Assembly (NCBI RefSeq): GCF_001597725.1
Contig: NZ_LUTR01000021.1
Location: 1-58,136, forward strand
Direction: 5' to 3'
Length of the DNA: 58,136 bases
From: Neptuniibacter marinus
GTDB lineage: Bacteria > Pseudomonadota > Gammaproteobacteria > Pseudomonadales > Balneatricaceae
Shown here: positions 50,707 through 58,136 of the stretch, in pieces
Position numbering within the stretch: position 1 is the stretch's first letter
How the letters are laid out: each line of letters opens with the position of its first letter
Program-made: the position numbers and the translations under genes
The notes under the pieces: generated by a model
Told to the model about the DNA's origin: nothing
Databases searched by the model: none
Seen by the model: the letters and a program-made list of their open reading frames with translations, nothing else

Positions 50707-52035
50707 TTACAGTTTGATCATTGACCAGCGCTGTTGTTGCCAAATATAGATAAAAACTAGCGACGATAGTGCGCGATATATCAACTGGATAATCCAGATT
50801 CCAATGAGTCCATAGCCTAAAGCAGGACCAAATAACCAAGCTAAAGGAAGGTAAAATCCCCATAAGCCGCAGGTCGATATAATGAATACTATACGATTTG
50901 CGCCTACACCAAACAATGCTTGAGTTAATACAATGGTGGCTGCATCTAGACATATAGCTAAAGCTGCTATCTGTAACGGTAGCACTGCTTGCTCTATTAA
51001 TATGTTCGATTGTAAAAAGAAACCGAGTATTGTTTCTGGCATGAGCCATAAAGGTAAACTTAGGAGCAGCATAAAAGCGAGTGCAGTTTTTAACACAGCC
51101 CATCCCCATGTGAGCGCTTCCTGCGGTTTGTCCTCGCCTATAGAGTGACTAACCAACGATGTAGAGGCAATTCCAAGTCCTACTGCGGGTAAAATTAAGA
51201 ATAGAGATAAGTTAATTAACACATGCGCGATCGCTTGATCACTCGTGCCAAGTTGCCCAATGATCCAAATAAGTACGCAGATAGATAGGGCTAGAAAAAG
51301 CTGCTGAAGTGAATGGGGGATAGATAAACGTAATAATTTTGAAAACTCAATTATGCTGCCCGAATGCCACCTAAATAAACCAGCAGGTTTTGCATTTTTA
51401 TACACAAAAACCGCATTGATAAGCGCACCTGAGCAAAGTGCAATTGCTGAGCCTAATCCTGCGCCCGGCGCTCCCATTTTCGGTAAGCCTAAATGTCCAA
51501 AAATAAGGCAGTAGCTAATAACTATATTTAGGCAGTGGGTAAATACAAGGATTTTAAAATAAGTAATAGGTGTTTTATTACCATTCCACCACCCGCGAAA
51601 GGATAAGTTGATTCCAACGACAAGCATAGCCGCTGTTCGGTAATCAAAATAGGATGAAGCAATATCTTGAACAGAAGAATCCTCTGACATTATAGCAACG
51701 AGACTATCGGAATAATGGATATAGATTATGCTAAGGGGGAGCGCAACAAGAAAAGAGGTTAGCAATCCCCAATGGACAGGCGTCGCTGCATAATTATGTT
51801 GTCCTTGCCCTCGATTTCTTGCAACGAGCGTTTGTACACCTGAAGACAATCCTAGTATTAAGCTGATAGCAACAAAATTGGCATAACTCCCAATGCCTAC
51901 GCCAGCAAGCGAGGCTTCACCAAGTTGGCCTACTAAGGCCGCATCTATCAAATTGATAACGCTTTGAGAGAGCATACCCGCGATGATCGGTAGTCCGAGG
52001 AGGATAATTGTTTTCTGTCGAAGAAATGCAGACAT
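50707..52035 (-). CDS. MATE-family efflux transporter
   Basis: This 442-residue protein has about 12 membrane helices in two MatE halves. It begins MSAFLRQKTIILLGLPIIAG and continues with LIDAALVGQLGEASLAGVGIG, the normal N-terminus. A TTG 19 codons upstream would extend it without family support. MATE proteins export cationic drugs or metabolites with Na+ or H+; the substrate is unknown. An internal open frame on the same strand (50651-51109) is a shadow of this gene. Confidence 0.88.
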   Translation of the reverse strand: MSAFLRQKTIILLGLPIIAGMLSQSVINLIDAALVGQLGEASLAGVGIGSYANFVAISLILGLSSGVQTLVARNRGQGQHNYAATPVHWGLLTSFLVALPLSIIYIHYSDSLVAIMSEDSSVQDIASSYFDYRTAAMLVVGINLSFRGWWNGNKTPITYFKILVFTHCLNIVISYCLIFGHLGLPKMGAPGAGLGSAIALCSGALINAVFVYKNAKPAGLFRWHSGSIIEFSKLLRLSIPHSLQQLFLALSICVLIWIIGQLGTSDQAIAHVLINLSLFLILPAVGLGIASTSLVSHSIGEDKPQEALTWGWAVLKTALAFMLLLSLPLWLMPETILGFFLQSNILIEQAVLPLQIAALAICLDAATIVLTQALFGVGANRIVFIISTCGLWGFYLPLAWLFGPALGYGLIGIWIIQLIYRALSSLVFIYIWQQQRWSMIKL

Positions 52036-52148
52036 ATAGGATCGGCGCAAAAGGCCTATTCTAACAGAACACTTAGTTTTAAAGTTGAACAAATATACAA
52101 GTGGATAGAATTACTCCTTAGGATGGATTTATAATAGGGATTCGATTA

Positions 52149-52173
52149 ATAGTTGATCAATTTACTCGGGAAT
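52149..52173 (+). promoter_or_regulatory. IscR type-1-like site upstream of nfuA
   Basis: The 25-bp sequence has ATAGTTGA at the left and ACTCGGGAAT at the right. This matches the layout of IscR type-1 sites known from the E. coli isc promoter. It lies 57 bp before the nfuA start. Repression by 2Fe-2S IscR is inferred from this match and from the function of NfuA. Confidence 0.6.
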
Positions 52174-52229
52174 AGTTTGGGTGTATCCTACAGCTAATTA
52201 AAGTGTAGATTTAACATACAGGACATCGT

Positions 52230-52823
52230 ATGAATATTACCGTTACAGAAACGGCTGAAGATTATTTAGTAGAACTTCTTAGCAAGCAAGATGTAGAAGG
52301 CATGGCGGTGCGTATGTTTGTCACTCAGCCAGGTACTTCATACGCTGAAACTTGTCTTGCATACTGTCGCCCTGATGAAATCATTGAAGATGATGAAGTC
52401 ATGGAGTTGGCTAAATTACGTTTTTATGTTGAAAAGAACAGCATTCCTTATTTAGATGAGGCGCATGTGGACTTCGCAAAAGATCGTATGGGCGGCCAGC
52501 TGACGATAAAAGCGCCTAATGCTAAAGTACCTAAAGTGTCTGAAGATAGTCCGATAGGTGAGCAGATTAATTATATTCTTTACTCAGAAATTAACCCAGG
52601 CCTTTCGTCTCATGGTGGTGAGGTGAAACTAATGGAAGTTGTCGAGGAGGAAGAGGGACAGATTGCTATTCTTCAATTCGGCGGTGGTTGTCAAGGGTGT
52701 AGTGCTGTCGATATGACTCTGAAAGATGGGGTTGAGGCAACCTTAGTTGAGCGTATAGCAGATTTGGTTGGGGTGCGTGATGTAACCGACCATAGTGTGC
52801 GTGAAAACGCATATTACAAATAA
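52230..52823 (+). CDS. nfuA: Fe-S cluster carrier protein NfuA
   Basis: NfuA delivers 4Fe-4S clusters to target enzymes, especially under oxidative stress or iron shortage. The 197-residue protein combines an N-terminal degenerate A-type domain ([20 protein letters not shown]) with a C-terminal NifU domain holding the cluster-binding CX2C in [20 protein letters not shown]. Length and order match E. coli NfuA. The IscR-like site upstream and a strong terminator downstream make it a single-gene unit. Confidence 0.96.
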   Translation: MNITVTETAEDYLVELLSKQDVEGMAVRMFVTQPGTSYAETCLAYCRPDEIIEDDEVMELAKLRFYVEKNSIPYLDEAHVDFAKDRMGGQLTIKAPNAKVPKVSEDSPIGEQINYILYSEINPGLSSHGGEVKLMEVVEEEEGQIAILQFGGGCQGCSAVDMTLKDGVEATLVERIADLVGVRDVTDHSVRENAYYK

Positions 52824-52832
52824 CATGTGATT

Positions 52833-52860
52833 AAAAAGGGGAAGCTTGCTTCCCCTTTTT
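52833..52860 (+). terminator. Rho-independent terminator after nfuA
   Basis: AAAAAGGGGAAGC and GCTTCCCCTTTTT form a 13-pair stem with a minimal loop; T-runs occur on both strands. Confidence 0.9.
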
Positions 52861-52958
52861 AATTGTCTCCGCCCTAAGATGCTGTTATAAAATAACAATG
52901 CTTCTAATATCTACAACCTTCATGACACTCTAAATACTGTATTATTTTGATCCCGCTG

Positions 52959-52990
52959 GTTGCATTTATATAGAAACACCCCCATGTAAT
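52959..52990 (+). promoter_or_regulatory. Sigma32 (heat-shock)-like promoter of lon
   Basis: GTTGCA (4 of 6 to CTTGAA) and CCCCATGTA, a close match to the sigma32 -10 CCCCATNTA, are spaced 15 bp apart, about 75 bp upstream of lon. lon is a sigma32 target in E. coli. Confidence 0.6.
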
Positions 52991-53065
52991 CATTAATCGT
53001 TTATCGCGTATTTAAAGAATTTATCCGCAGAGCACCGCGGACCTGTTTGATGAGGCTATTGCTGC

Positions 53066-55489
53066 ATGACTCAACATGACGAATCACAGTCACAAGTTAT
53101 TGAATTGCCCGTACTCCCATTACGGGATGTCGTTGTTTATCCGCACATGGTGATCCCACTTTTTGTTGGGCGGGAAAAATCCATTGATGCACTTGAAGCA
53201 GCAATGTCAGGCGAGAAAGAAATCTTATTAGTGGCTCAGAAAAACGCTTCTGATGATGAACCTCTGGCGGATGATCTGTTTGAAGTAGGTACTGTTGCCA
53301 GTATCTTGCAGATGCTGAAACTACCGGATGGCACAGTGAAAGTGCTTGTCGAAGGTGATTACCGTGCGACTATTCACAGTTTGCATGAAGATGAAGGCTT
53401 TTTCTCTGCGCAAGCTTCTGTATTGCCTATTGAAGAGTTGACTGAAGCTGAAGATACTTTGTACAAACGTACGGTGCTTGAACAGTTTGAACGTTTTGTT
53501 CAGGTCAATAAAAAGATACCTTCAGAAGTATTGTCTTCACTGCAAAATATTGATGATGTAGGGCGTTTGGCTGATACCATTGCTGCGCATATGTCTTTGA
53601 AATTAGGAGAAAAACAACAGATTCTCGAGATGCTGGGTAATAAAGAGCGTCTTGAGCATCTAATGGCGTTGATGGAGTCTGAAATTGACTTGGTTGAGGT
53701 CGAAAAACGGATCCGTGGCCGGGTCAAAAAACAGATGGAAAAAAGCCAGCGTGAATACTATTTGAATGAGCAGATGAAGGCCATTCAGAAAGAGCTAGGT
53801 GATCTGGATGAATCTGGCATAAACGACATGGATGAGCTGAAGAACCGCATTGCTGAAGCGAAAATGCCTCAGGAAGCGTTCGACAAAACCATGGCGGAAT
53901 ACAACAAATTAAAAATGATGTCACCTATGTCAGCGGAAGCAACCGTTGTGCGTGGATACATCGACTGGATGCTTTCCATTCCATGGTCTAAGCGTTCAAA
54001 AGTCCGACATGATATGAAGCGAGCTGAAAAAATTCTTAATCAGGATCATTATGGTCTTGAGGAAGTTAAAGATCGCATCCTCGAATATCTTGCTGTCCAA
54101 AAACGCGTTAAAAAGTTAAAAGGTCCCATTCTTTGTCTTGTAGGTCCTCCAGGGGTTGGTAAAACATCTCTGGGGCGTTCTATTGCGCGCGCGACCAATC
54201 GTGAGTATGTCCGTATGGCGCTAGGTGGCGTGCGTGACGAAGCCGAGATTCGTGGTCACCGTCGTACTTATATAGGTTCAATGCCGGGTAAGTTGCTACA
54301 GAAAATGGCGAAAGTTGGTGTTAAAAACCCACTGTTCTTATTAGATGAAATCGATAAGATGGGTATGGACCAACGTGGAGACCCAGCGTCAGCACTTCTT
54401 GAGGTTCTTGATCCAGAGCAAAACTCTAGCTTCAATGATCACTACCTAGAAGTTGATTACGATCTATCGGATGTTATGTTTGTTTGTACCTCAAACTCTA
54501 TGAATATTCCTGGTCCACTTTTGGATCGTATGGAAATCATTCGTATACCGGGTTACACCGAAGATGAGAAGCTAAATATTGCTCGTAATTACCTTATAGA
54601 GAAACAATTTAAAAATAATGGCTTGAAAACGGGCGAAGTTGAGATTACAGATAGTGCCATTACTGGACTTATCCGCTACTATACCCGCGAAGCTGGTGTT
54701 CGTGGCCTTGAGCGTGAAATAGCTAAGATCTGCCGTAAGGTCGTCAAAGAGCTCGCGCTTTCGAATAAGGCAGGGACTATCACCGTTGATACTGAACAAC
54801 TTGAGCACTATAGCGGTGTTCTGAAACATAATTTCGGTATTGCTGAAGAGCAAGATCAAGTTGGGCTAGTGACAGGCTTGGCTTGGACACAAGTTGGTGG
54901 CGATATACTTAGTATCGAAGCTGCTGTGGTACCAGGTAAAGGTCGTCAGGTGACTACAGGTAGTCTTGGCGATGTCATGAAAGAATCTATTCAAGCGGCG
55001 CTGACTGTTGTACGGAATCGATCTTCGGCATTAGGTATTGTGCCAGACTTTCATGAGAAACATGATATTCATATACATGTTCCTGAAGGTGCGACGCCTA
55101 AAGATGGTCCAAGTGCTGGCATCGGTATGTGCACTGCTTTAGTATCAGTCTTGACCAATATACCGGTGAGAGCTGATGTTGCCATGACAGGTGAGATAAC
55201 CCTTAGGGGACAAGTCTTACCTATAGGCGGATTGAAAGAAAAACTGCTTGCAGCTCATAGAGGAGGAATCAAAACGGTTCTTATTCCTAAAGAAAATGAG
55301 CGTGATTTGAAGGAAATTCCTGACAATATCAAAGCGGATTTAGATATAAAAGCTGTTAAGTGGATAGATGAAGTTTTAGATATCGCACTTAAGTATCAAC
55401 CGAAGCCAATAGAGCAAGAAGACGGTGAGGTTGTAGCAGCAAAGGAAAAGCCTGGAAAAGCTGAGCCGGGGCAAATAAAGCCTCATTAG
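53066..55489 (+). CDS. lon: ATP-dependent protease Lon
   Basis: Lon degrades misfolded and regulatory proteins. The 807-residue protein has the N-terminal LON substrate domain (VIELPVLPLRDVVVYPHMVI), the AAA+ module with Walker A GPPGVGKTSLGRSIA and Walker B LFLLDEIDKMG. The serine protease domain has PKDGPSAGIGM carrying the catalytic Ser and a Lys downstream in LRGQVLPIGGLKEKLLAAHR. It is followed by hupB, the common lon-hupB-ppiD order. A sigma32-like promoter is present upstream. Confidence 0.98.
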   Translation: MTQHDESQSQVIELPVLPLRDVVVYPHMVIPLFVGREKSIDALEAAMSGEKEILLVAQKNASDDEPLADDLFEVGTVASILQMLKLPDGTVKVLVEGDYRATIHSLHEDEGFFSAQASVLPIEELTEAEDTLYKRTVLEQFERFVQVNKKIPSEVLSSLQNIDDVGRLADTIAAHMSLKLGEKQQILEMLGNKERLEHLMALMESEIDLVEVEKRIRGRVKKQMEKSQREYYLNEQMKAIQKELGDLDESGINDMDELKNRIAEAKMPQEAFDKTMAEYNKLKMMSPMSAEATVVRGYIDWMLSIPWSKRSKVRHDMKRAEKILNQDHYGLEEVKDRILEYLAVQKRVKKLKGPILCLVGPPGVGKTSLGRSIARATNREYVRMALGGVRDEAEIRGHRRTYIGSMPGKLLQKMAKVGVKNPLFLLDEIDKMGMDQRGDPASALLEVLDPEQNSSFNDHYLEVDYDLSDVMFVCTSNSMNIPGPLLDRMEIIRIPGYTEDEKLNIARNYLIEKQFKNNGLKTGEVEITDSAITGLIRYYTREAGVRGLEREIAKICRKVVKELALSNKAGTITVDTEQLEHYSGVLKHNFGIAEEQDQVGLVTGLAWTQVGGDILSIEAAVVPGKGRQVTTGSLGDVMKESIQAALTVVRNRSSALGIVPDFHEKHDIHIHVPEGATPKDGPSAGIGMCTALVSVLTNIPVRADVAMTGEITLRGQVLPIGGLKEKLLAAHRGGIKTVLIPKENERDLKEIPDNIKADLDIKAVKWIDEVLDIALKYQPKPIEQEDGEVVAAKEKPGKAEPGQIKPH

Positions 55490-55523
55490 AGTTCATAAGG
55501 AGTAGAAAGGTACACAAGTTGTC

Positions 55524-55553
55524 TTGACACCGCTTTCTACCACTTGGTATAAA
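55524..55553 (+). promoter_or_regulatory. Sigma70 promoter of hupB
   Basis: A perfect TTGACA -35 and a TATAAA -10 are spaced by 18 bp, about 67 bp upstream of the hupB start and just after lon. Confidence 0.7.
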
Positions 55554-55619
55554 TGCTTACCATCTTGCTGGGCATGGATTACGAAAACTAAAAATAACGA
55601 TCTATTAAAGGGGAACAAT

Positions 55620-55895
55620 GTGAATAAGTCTGAACTGATCGACGCTATCGCAGCTTCAGCCGATATTCCTAAAGCAGCTGCTGGTCGTGCACTTGATGCG
55701 ACTCTAGAAGCAGTAACTGGTGCATTACAGAACGGAGATTCTGTGGCACTTGTAGGTTTCGGTACATTTTCTGTAAAAGAGCGCGCAGCTCGTACAGGTC
55801 GCAATCCGCAGACAGGCAAACCAATTGAGATTGCCGCTGCTACGCTGCCTACTTTTAAACCTGGTAAGGCTTTAAAAGACGCAGTTAATAAGTAA
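55620..55895 (+). CDS. hupB: DNA-binding protein HU-beta
   Basis: This nucleoid protein bends DNA. The GTG start gives [20 protein letters not shown], 91 residues, with AAAGGGGA upstream. The longer open frame upstream is promoter sequence. Family marks are [20 protein letters not shown] and [10 protein letters not shown], the DNA-binding beta-arm. It lies between lon and tRNA-Asp, as in many gammaproteobacteria. Confidence 0.97.
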   Translation: MNKSELIDAIAASADIPKAAAGRALDATLEAVTGALQNGDSVALVGFGTFSVKERAARTGRNPQTGKPIEIAAATLPTFKPGKALKDAVNK

Positions 55896-55924
55896 GATCT
55901 GATCGCGTCACGATCTTACTTTAA

Positions 55925-56001
55925 GGAGCGGTAGTTCAGTTGGTTAGAATACCTGCCTGTCACGCAGGGGGTCGCGGGTTCGAGTCCCGTCCGTTCCGCC
56001 A
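55925..56001 (+). tRNA. tRNA-Asp (anticodon GTC)
   Basis: This is a 77-base cloverleaf with encoded CCA. The acceptor GGAGCGG pairs with CCGTTCC, the anticodon arm is CCTGC-CTGTCAC-GCAGG with GTC, and the T arm is GCGGG-TTCGAGT-CCCGT. It follows hupB by 29 bp and may be co-transcribed with it. Confidence 0.97.
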
Positions 56002-56021
56002 ACAGAAAGAAACCAAGAAAG

Positions 56022-56051
56022 GCGCATTCGTTTAGAATGCGCTTTTTTTTT
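56022..56051 (+). terminator. Terminator after hupB-tRNA-Asp
   Basis: GCGCATTC-GTTTA-GAATGCGC followed by nine Ts. Confidence 0.92.
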
Positions 56052-56084
56052 GTGTGAAAAAATGCTCAGGGGTTTATAGGCATA

Positions 56085-57968
56085 ATGCTACAGTCCATTC
56101 GGGATAACTCCCAAGGAATCATCGCCAAGATTATTGTTGGTTTGATTGCAGTTACTTTTGCTTTATTTGGTGTTGAATCACTTGTTAGTTTAACTGCTGG
56201 CAGTAATGCGCCTGCTACGGTTAATGGCGAAGAGATTAGTCAACAGGATCTCGTTCAAGGTGTTCAGCGTCAAAGACGTCAAATGCTTTCCCAGATGGGA
56301 GAAGGCGCCGATCCAGCGCTGCTTGATGATAACTTAATCAACAACATGGTACTGGAAGGCCTTATAGAGCAGGCTGTTCTTGTTCAATCCGCCAGCGATC
56401 AGGGATTAACATTCTCTGACAACATGATTGATCAACTGATTTTGACAACAGCAGATTTTCAACAGGATGGGCAATTTAATCGTGCGCAGTTTGAAGCTGT
56501 TTTACGTAATGCCGGTCTGACACCGATGATGTATCGTGATTTAATACGTAAAGACAAGATAACGGAACAGGAACGTGCAGCGTTTATGTTATCTGCTTTT
56601 ACTCTCCCTTCTGAGTTGACCTCAATCGCTCAATTGGACAGCCAAACACGAGATCTTCGATATTTTACACTTCCTGCATCCCCGCTTCGTTCATCTTTAA
56701 ATGTGAGTGACCAAGAAATTGCAGATTACTATGATGAGCATCGTTCAGAGTACTTAACTGATGAGCAGGTTGCTATAGAGTACTTATTACTTGATCGTAG
56801 TGCGTTAGAAACTGAAATAACAGTGACGGATGAGCAGTTAGAAAGTGCTTATCAGCTATTAATTGATGCCTTTCAAGCACAAGAGCTTCGACACTCTGCG
56901 CATATTCTCGTCGCTATCTCAGATGAGCAGGATTATGCTGCAGCAAAAGCTAAGGCTGATAATATTGCTGAACGTATAGCGATGGGTGAGGCTTTTGAGG
57001 TTATTGCTAAAGCTGAATCCGATGACCCTGCGTCCGCCGAGATGGGTGGCGATTTAGGTGTTAACGAGAAAGGTGTATTTTCTGATGAGTTCGATAATGC
57101 ACTATTTGCCTTAGAGAAAGGACAAGTATCATCGCCTGTTAGGACTGAATTTGGTTACCATATTATTAAGCTTATCGATATTGAAGCAACTGAAGTGCCT
57201 TCTTTTGAAAAAGCTAAAGCTGATCTTGCAAGCGATCTGCTAAATCAATTATCTGAGGAAGAATATGTAGTTCAGTTAGAGCGCTTAGCTGATATATCTT
57301 TCTCTTCTGGTGATTTGGTTGAGCCTTCAGAAGTCCTCGATCTTGAAATTCAAAAGACAGAGCTTTTCTCCCGCATGGGTAGTGAAGGTGGAATTACGGC
57401 TAACCCTAAAGTATTGGGCGTCGCCTTTGATGAAGAGTTGATTAAAGATGGGTTGAATAGTACGCCTATCGAATTAGATTCTGGTCGGGCTTTAGTGTTA
57501 AGAGTGGTTCAACATGAGTTACCTCGTGAGAAAACACTTGAAGAAGTTGCTGCCATGATTAAAGAAGCGTTGTTAAATGAAAAGGTAGCGCAGGCTTTAA
57601 CTACTCAAGCGGATGAACTTATCGCTAAACTAAAGCAAGGAGATAGCTTAGAGAATGTCGCTATGGGTGCTACGGTAACAACGCTTGCAGGCGTAACTCG
57701 TACTCAACAGGATTTACCACAAGAGTTACGATCTGCGGTATTTGAACTGCCTAAGCCTGCTGAGAACGCTATGAGCTATGCAGCAGTTAATATGCTAGAT
57801 GGTAGTAAGTCTATTCTAGTGCTGGATAAAGTAACTGAAGCCGATGTTGACCTGAAGCCGGAAGAGATTAGCTATATGAGTATGATGCTGAGTAACCGTA
57901 AAGGTCAGCAGGATTACCAAGATTACCTAACTCAATTAAAAGAGAAAGCTGAAGTGGAACGTTTGTAA
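56085..57968 (+). CDS. ppiD: Periplasmic folding factor PpiD (SurA-like N-domain and parvulin domain)
   Basis: PpiD is anchored in the inner membrane and assists proteins leaving the Sec translocon. The 627-residue protein has one N-terminal membrane helix (about 13-35, IAKIIVGLIAVTFALFGVES). A SurA_N-like chaperone region follows. A single parvulin domain runs from about 264 to 360 (LRHSAHILVAIS, GGDLGVNEKGVFSDEF, FGYHIIKL), then a C-terminal chaperone domain. Length and the position after hupB match gammaproteobacterial ppiD. Confidence 0.95.
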   Translation: MLQSIRDNSQGIIAKIIVGLIAVTFALFGVESLVSLTAGSNAPATVNGEEISQQDLVQGVQRQRRQMLSQMGEGADPALLDDNLINNMVLEGLIEQAVLVQSASDQGLTFSDNMIDQLILTTADFQQDGQFNRAQFEAVLRNAGLTPMMYRDLIRKDKITEQERAAFMLSAFTLPSELTSIAQLDSQTRDLRYFTLPASPLRSSLNVSDQEIADYYDEHRSEYLTDEQVAIEYLLLDRSALETEITVTDEQLESAYQLLIDAFQAQELRHSAHILVAISDEQDYAAAKAKADNIAERIAMGEAFEVIAKAESDDPASAEMGGDLGVNEKGVFSDEFDNALFALEKGQVSSPVRTEFGYHIIKLIDIEATEVPSFEKAKADLASDLLNQLSEEEYVVQLERLADISFSSGDLVEPSEVLDLEIQKTELFSRMGSEGGITANPKVLGVAFDEELIKDGLNSTPIELDSGRALVLRVVQHELPREKTLEEVAAMIKEALLNEKVAQALTTQADELIAKLKQGDSLENVAMGATVTTLAGVTRTQQDLPQELRSAVFELPKPAENAMSYAAVNMLDGSKSILVLDKVTEADVDLKPEEISYMSMMLSNRKGQQDYQDYLTQLKEKAEVERL

Positions 57969-58027
57969 TTTTACTTTAGATAAAAAACCACCTTCGGGTC
58001 ACTGCTGTCCCACAATTTTTTAATCAT

Positions 58028-58060
58028 AAAGGGATCCTCATCTGAGGGTCCCTTTTTTTT
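58028..58060 (+). terminator. Rho-independent terminator after ppiD
   Basis: AAAGGGATCCTCA pairs with TGAGGGTCCCTTT (one mismatch) and is followed by five more Ts. No gene is visible in the remaining 76 bases. Confidence 0.88.
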
Positions 58061-58136
58061 CGCTCTGGCGGTGACGGGTTTAGCAACTCTTTCAGAGCTT
58101 TTCGTTCAAATAAGCTTAGTTGAAGAATCCGCATTA

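Noticed and set aside
50651-51109. 152-residue open frame within the MATE gene region
   Set aside because: It lies in an alternate frame of a well-supported membrane transporter gene and shows no coherent motifs.

Overview
The window looks like chromosome of a marine gammaproteobacterium, probably in or near the Oceanospirillaceae (Neptunomonas/Amphritea-like). This is inferred from the protein sequences and from blocks such as ruvC-ruvA-ruvB, tolQRAB-pal-cpoB-queC, dapA-bamC and lon-hupB-tRNA-Asp-ppiD; no database was searched. Base composition is moderate to AT-leaning, and starts are mostly ATG with some GTG and TTG.

Left edge (1-3600), accessory: the 3' tail (domains V and VI) of a group II intron ends exactly at the stop codon of an oppositely oriented Shedu (SduA, DUF4263) anti-phage nuclease gene. 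A 46-bp near-perfect palindrome lies upstream of sduA. A small radical SAM protein of the TatD-associated type, a conserved 91-residue protein, a DUF2164 protein and a VF530-like protein follow.

3700-19900, a catabolic module: a long minus-strand operon encodes a branched-chain-type ABC importer (LivG, LivF, binding protein, LivH, LivM), an acyl-CoA ligase, EtfB, EtfA, a ~600-residue acyl-CoA dehydrogenase and ETF-ubiquinone oxidoreductase. Together these could import a carboxylic acid, activate it with CoA, oxidise it and pass electrons to quinone. A hybrid histidine kinase with two Cache-like sensor regions and an OmpR-type regulator are transcribed divergently. Paired AATGTAACA sites lie in the shared promoter region, and a further site lies upstream of an AhpD-like gene.

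20000-35450, mostly housekeeping: a Gre-like elongation factor, an exported protein of unknown function, a FemAB-like N-acyltransferase, a HIT protein, fmdB-type zinc ribbon and aspS, yebC, and ruvC-(TRIC channel)-ruvA-ruvB. A DksA/TraR zinc-finger gene follows, behind two FNR/ANR-like boxes. Then comes the Tol-Pal operon with queC; the usual ybgC and queE neighbours are absent.

35450-37250, a small plastic site: tRNA-Lys(TTT), a 57-bp repeat of its 3' end plus terminator 208 bp downstream, two REP-like hairpins with compensatory stem changes, and a NERD-domain nuclease-like gene.

37250-58136, core genes: nadA, bepA, a TusA-like gene, a PerM/AI-2E-type transporter, bcp, dapA-bamC, a glycerate-dehydrogenase-like gene, rlmD-rluA, cobS, a TrpD2/YbiB-like gene, a CPA2 antiporter, a MATE exporter, nfuA with an IscR type-1-like site, lon with a sigma32-like promoter, hupB, tRNA-Asp(GTC) and ppiD. 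Many units end in clear rho-independent terminators. I saw no CRISPR array, rRNA, intact insertion sequence or prophage.
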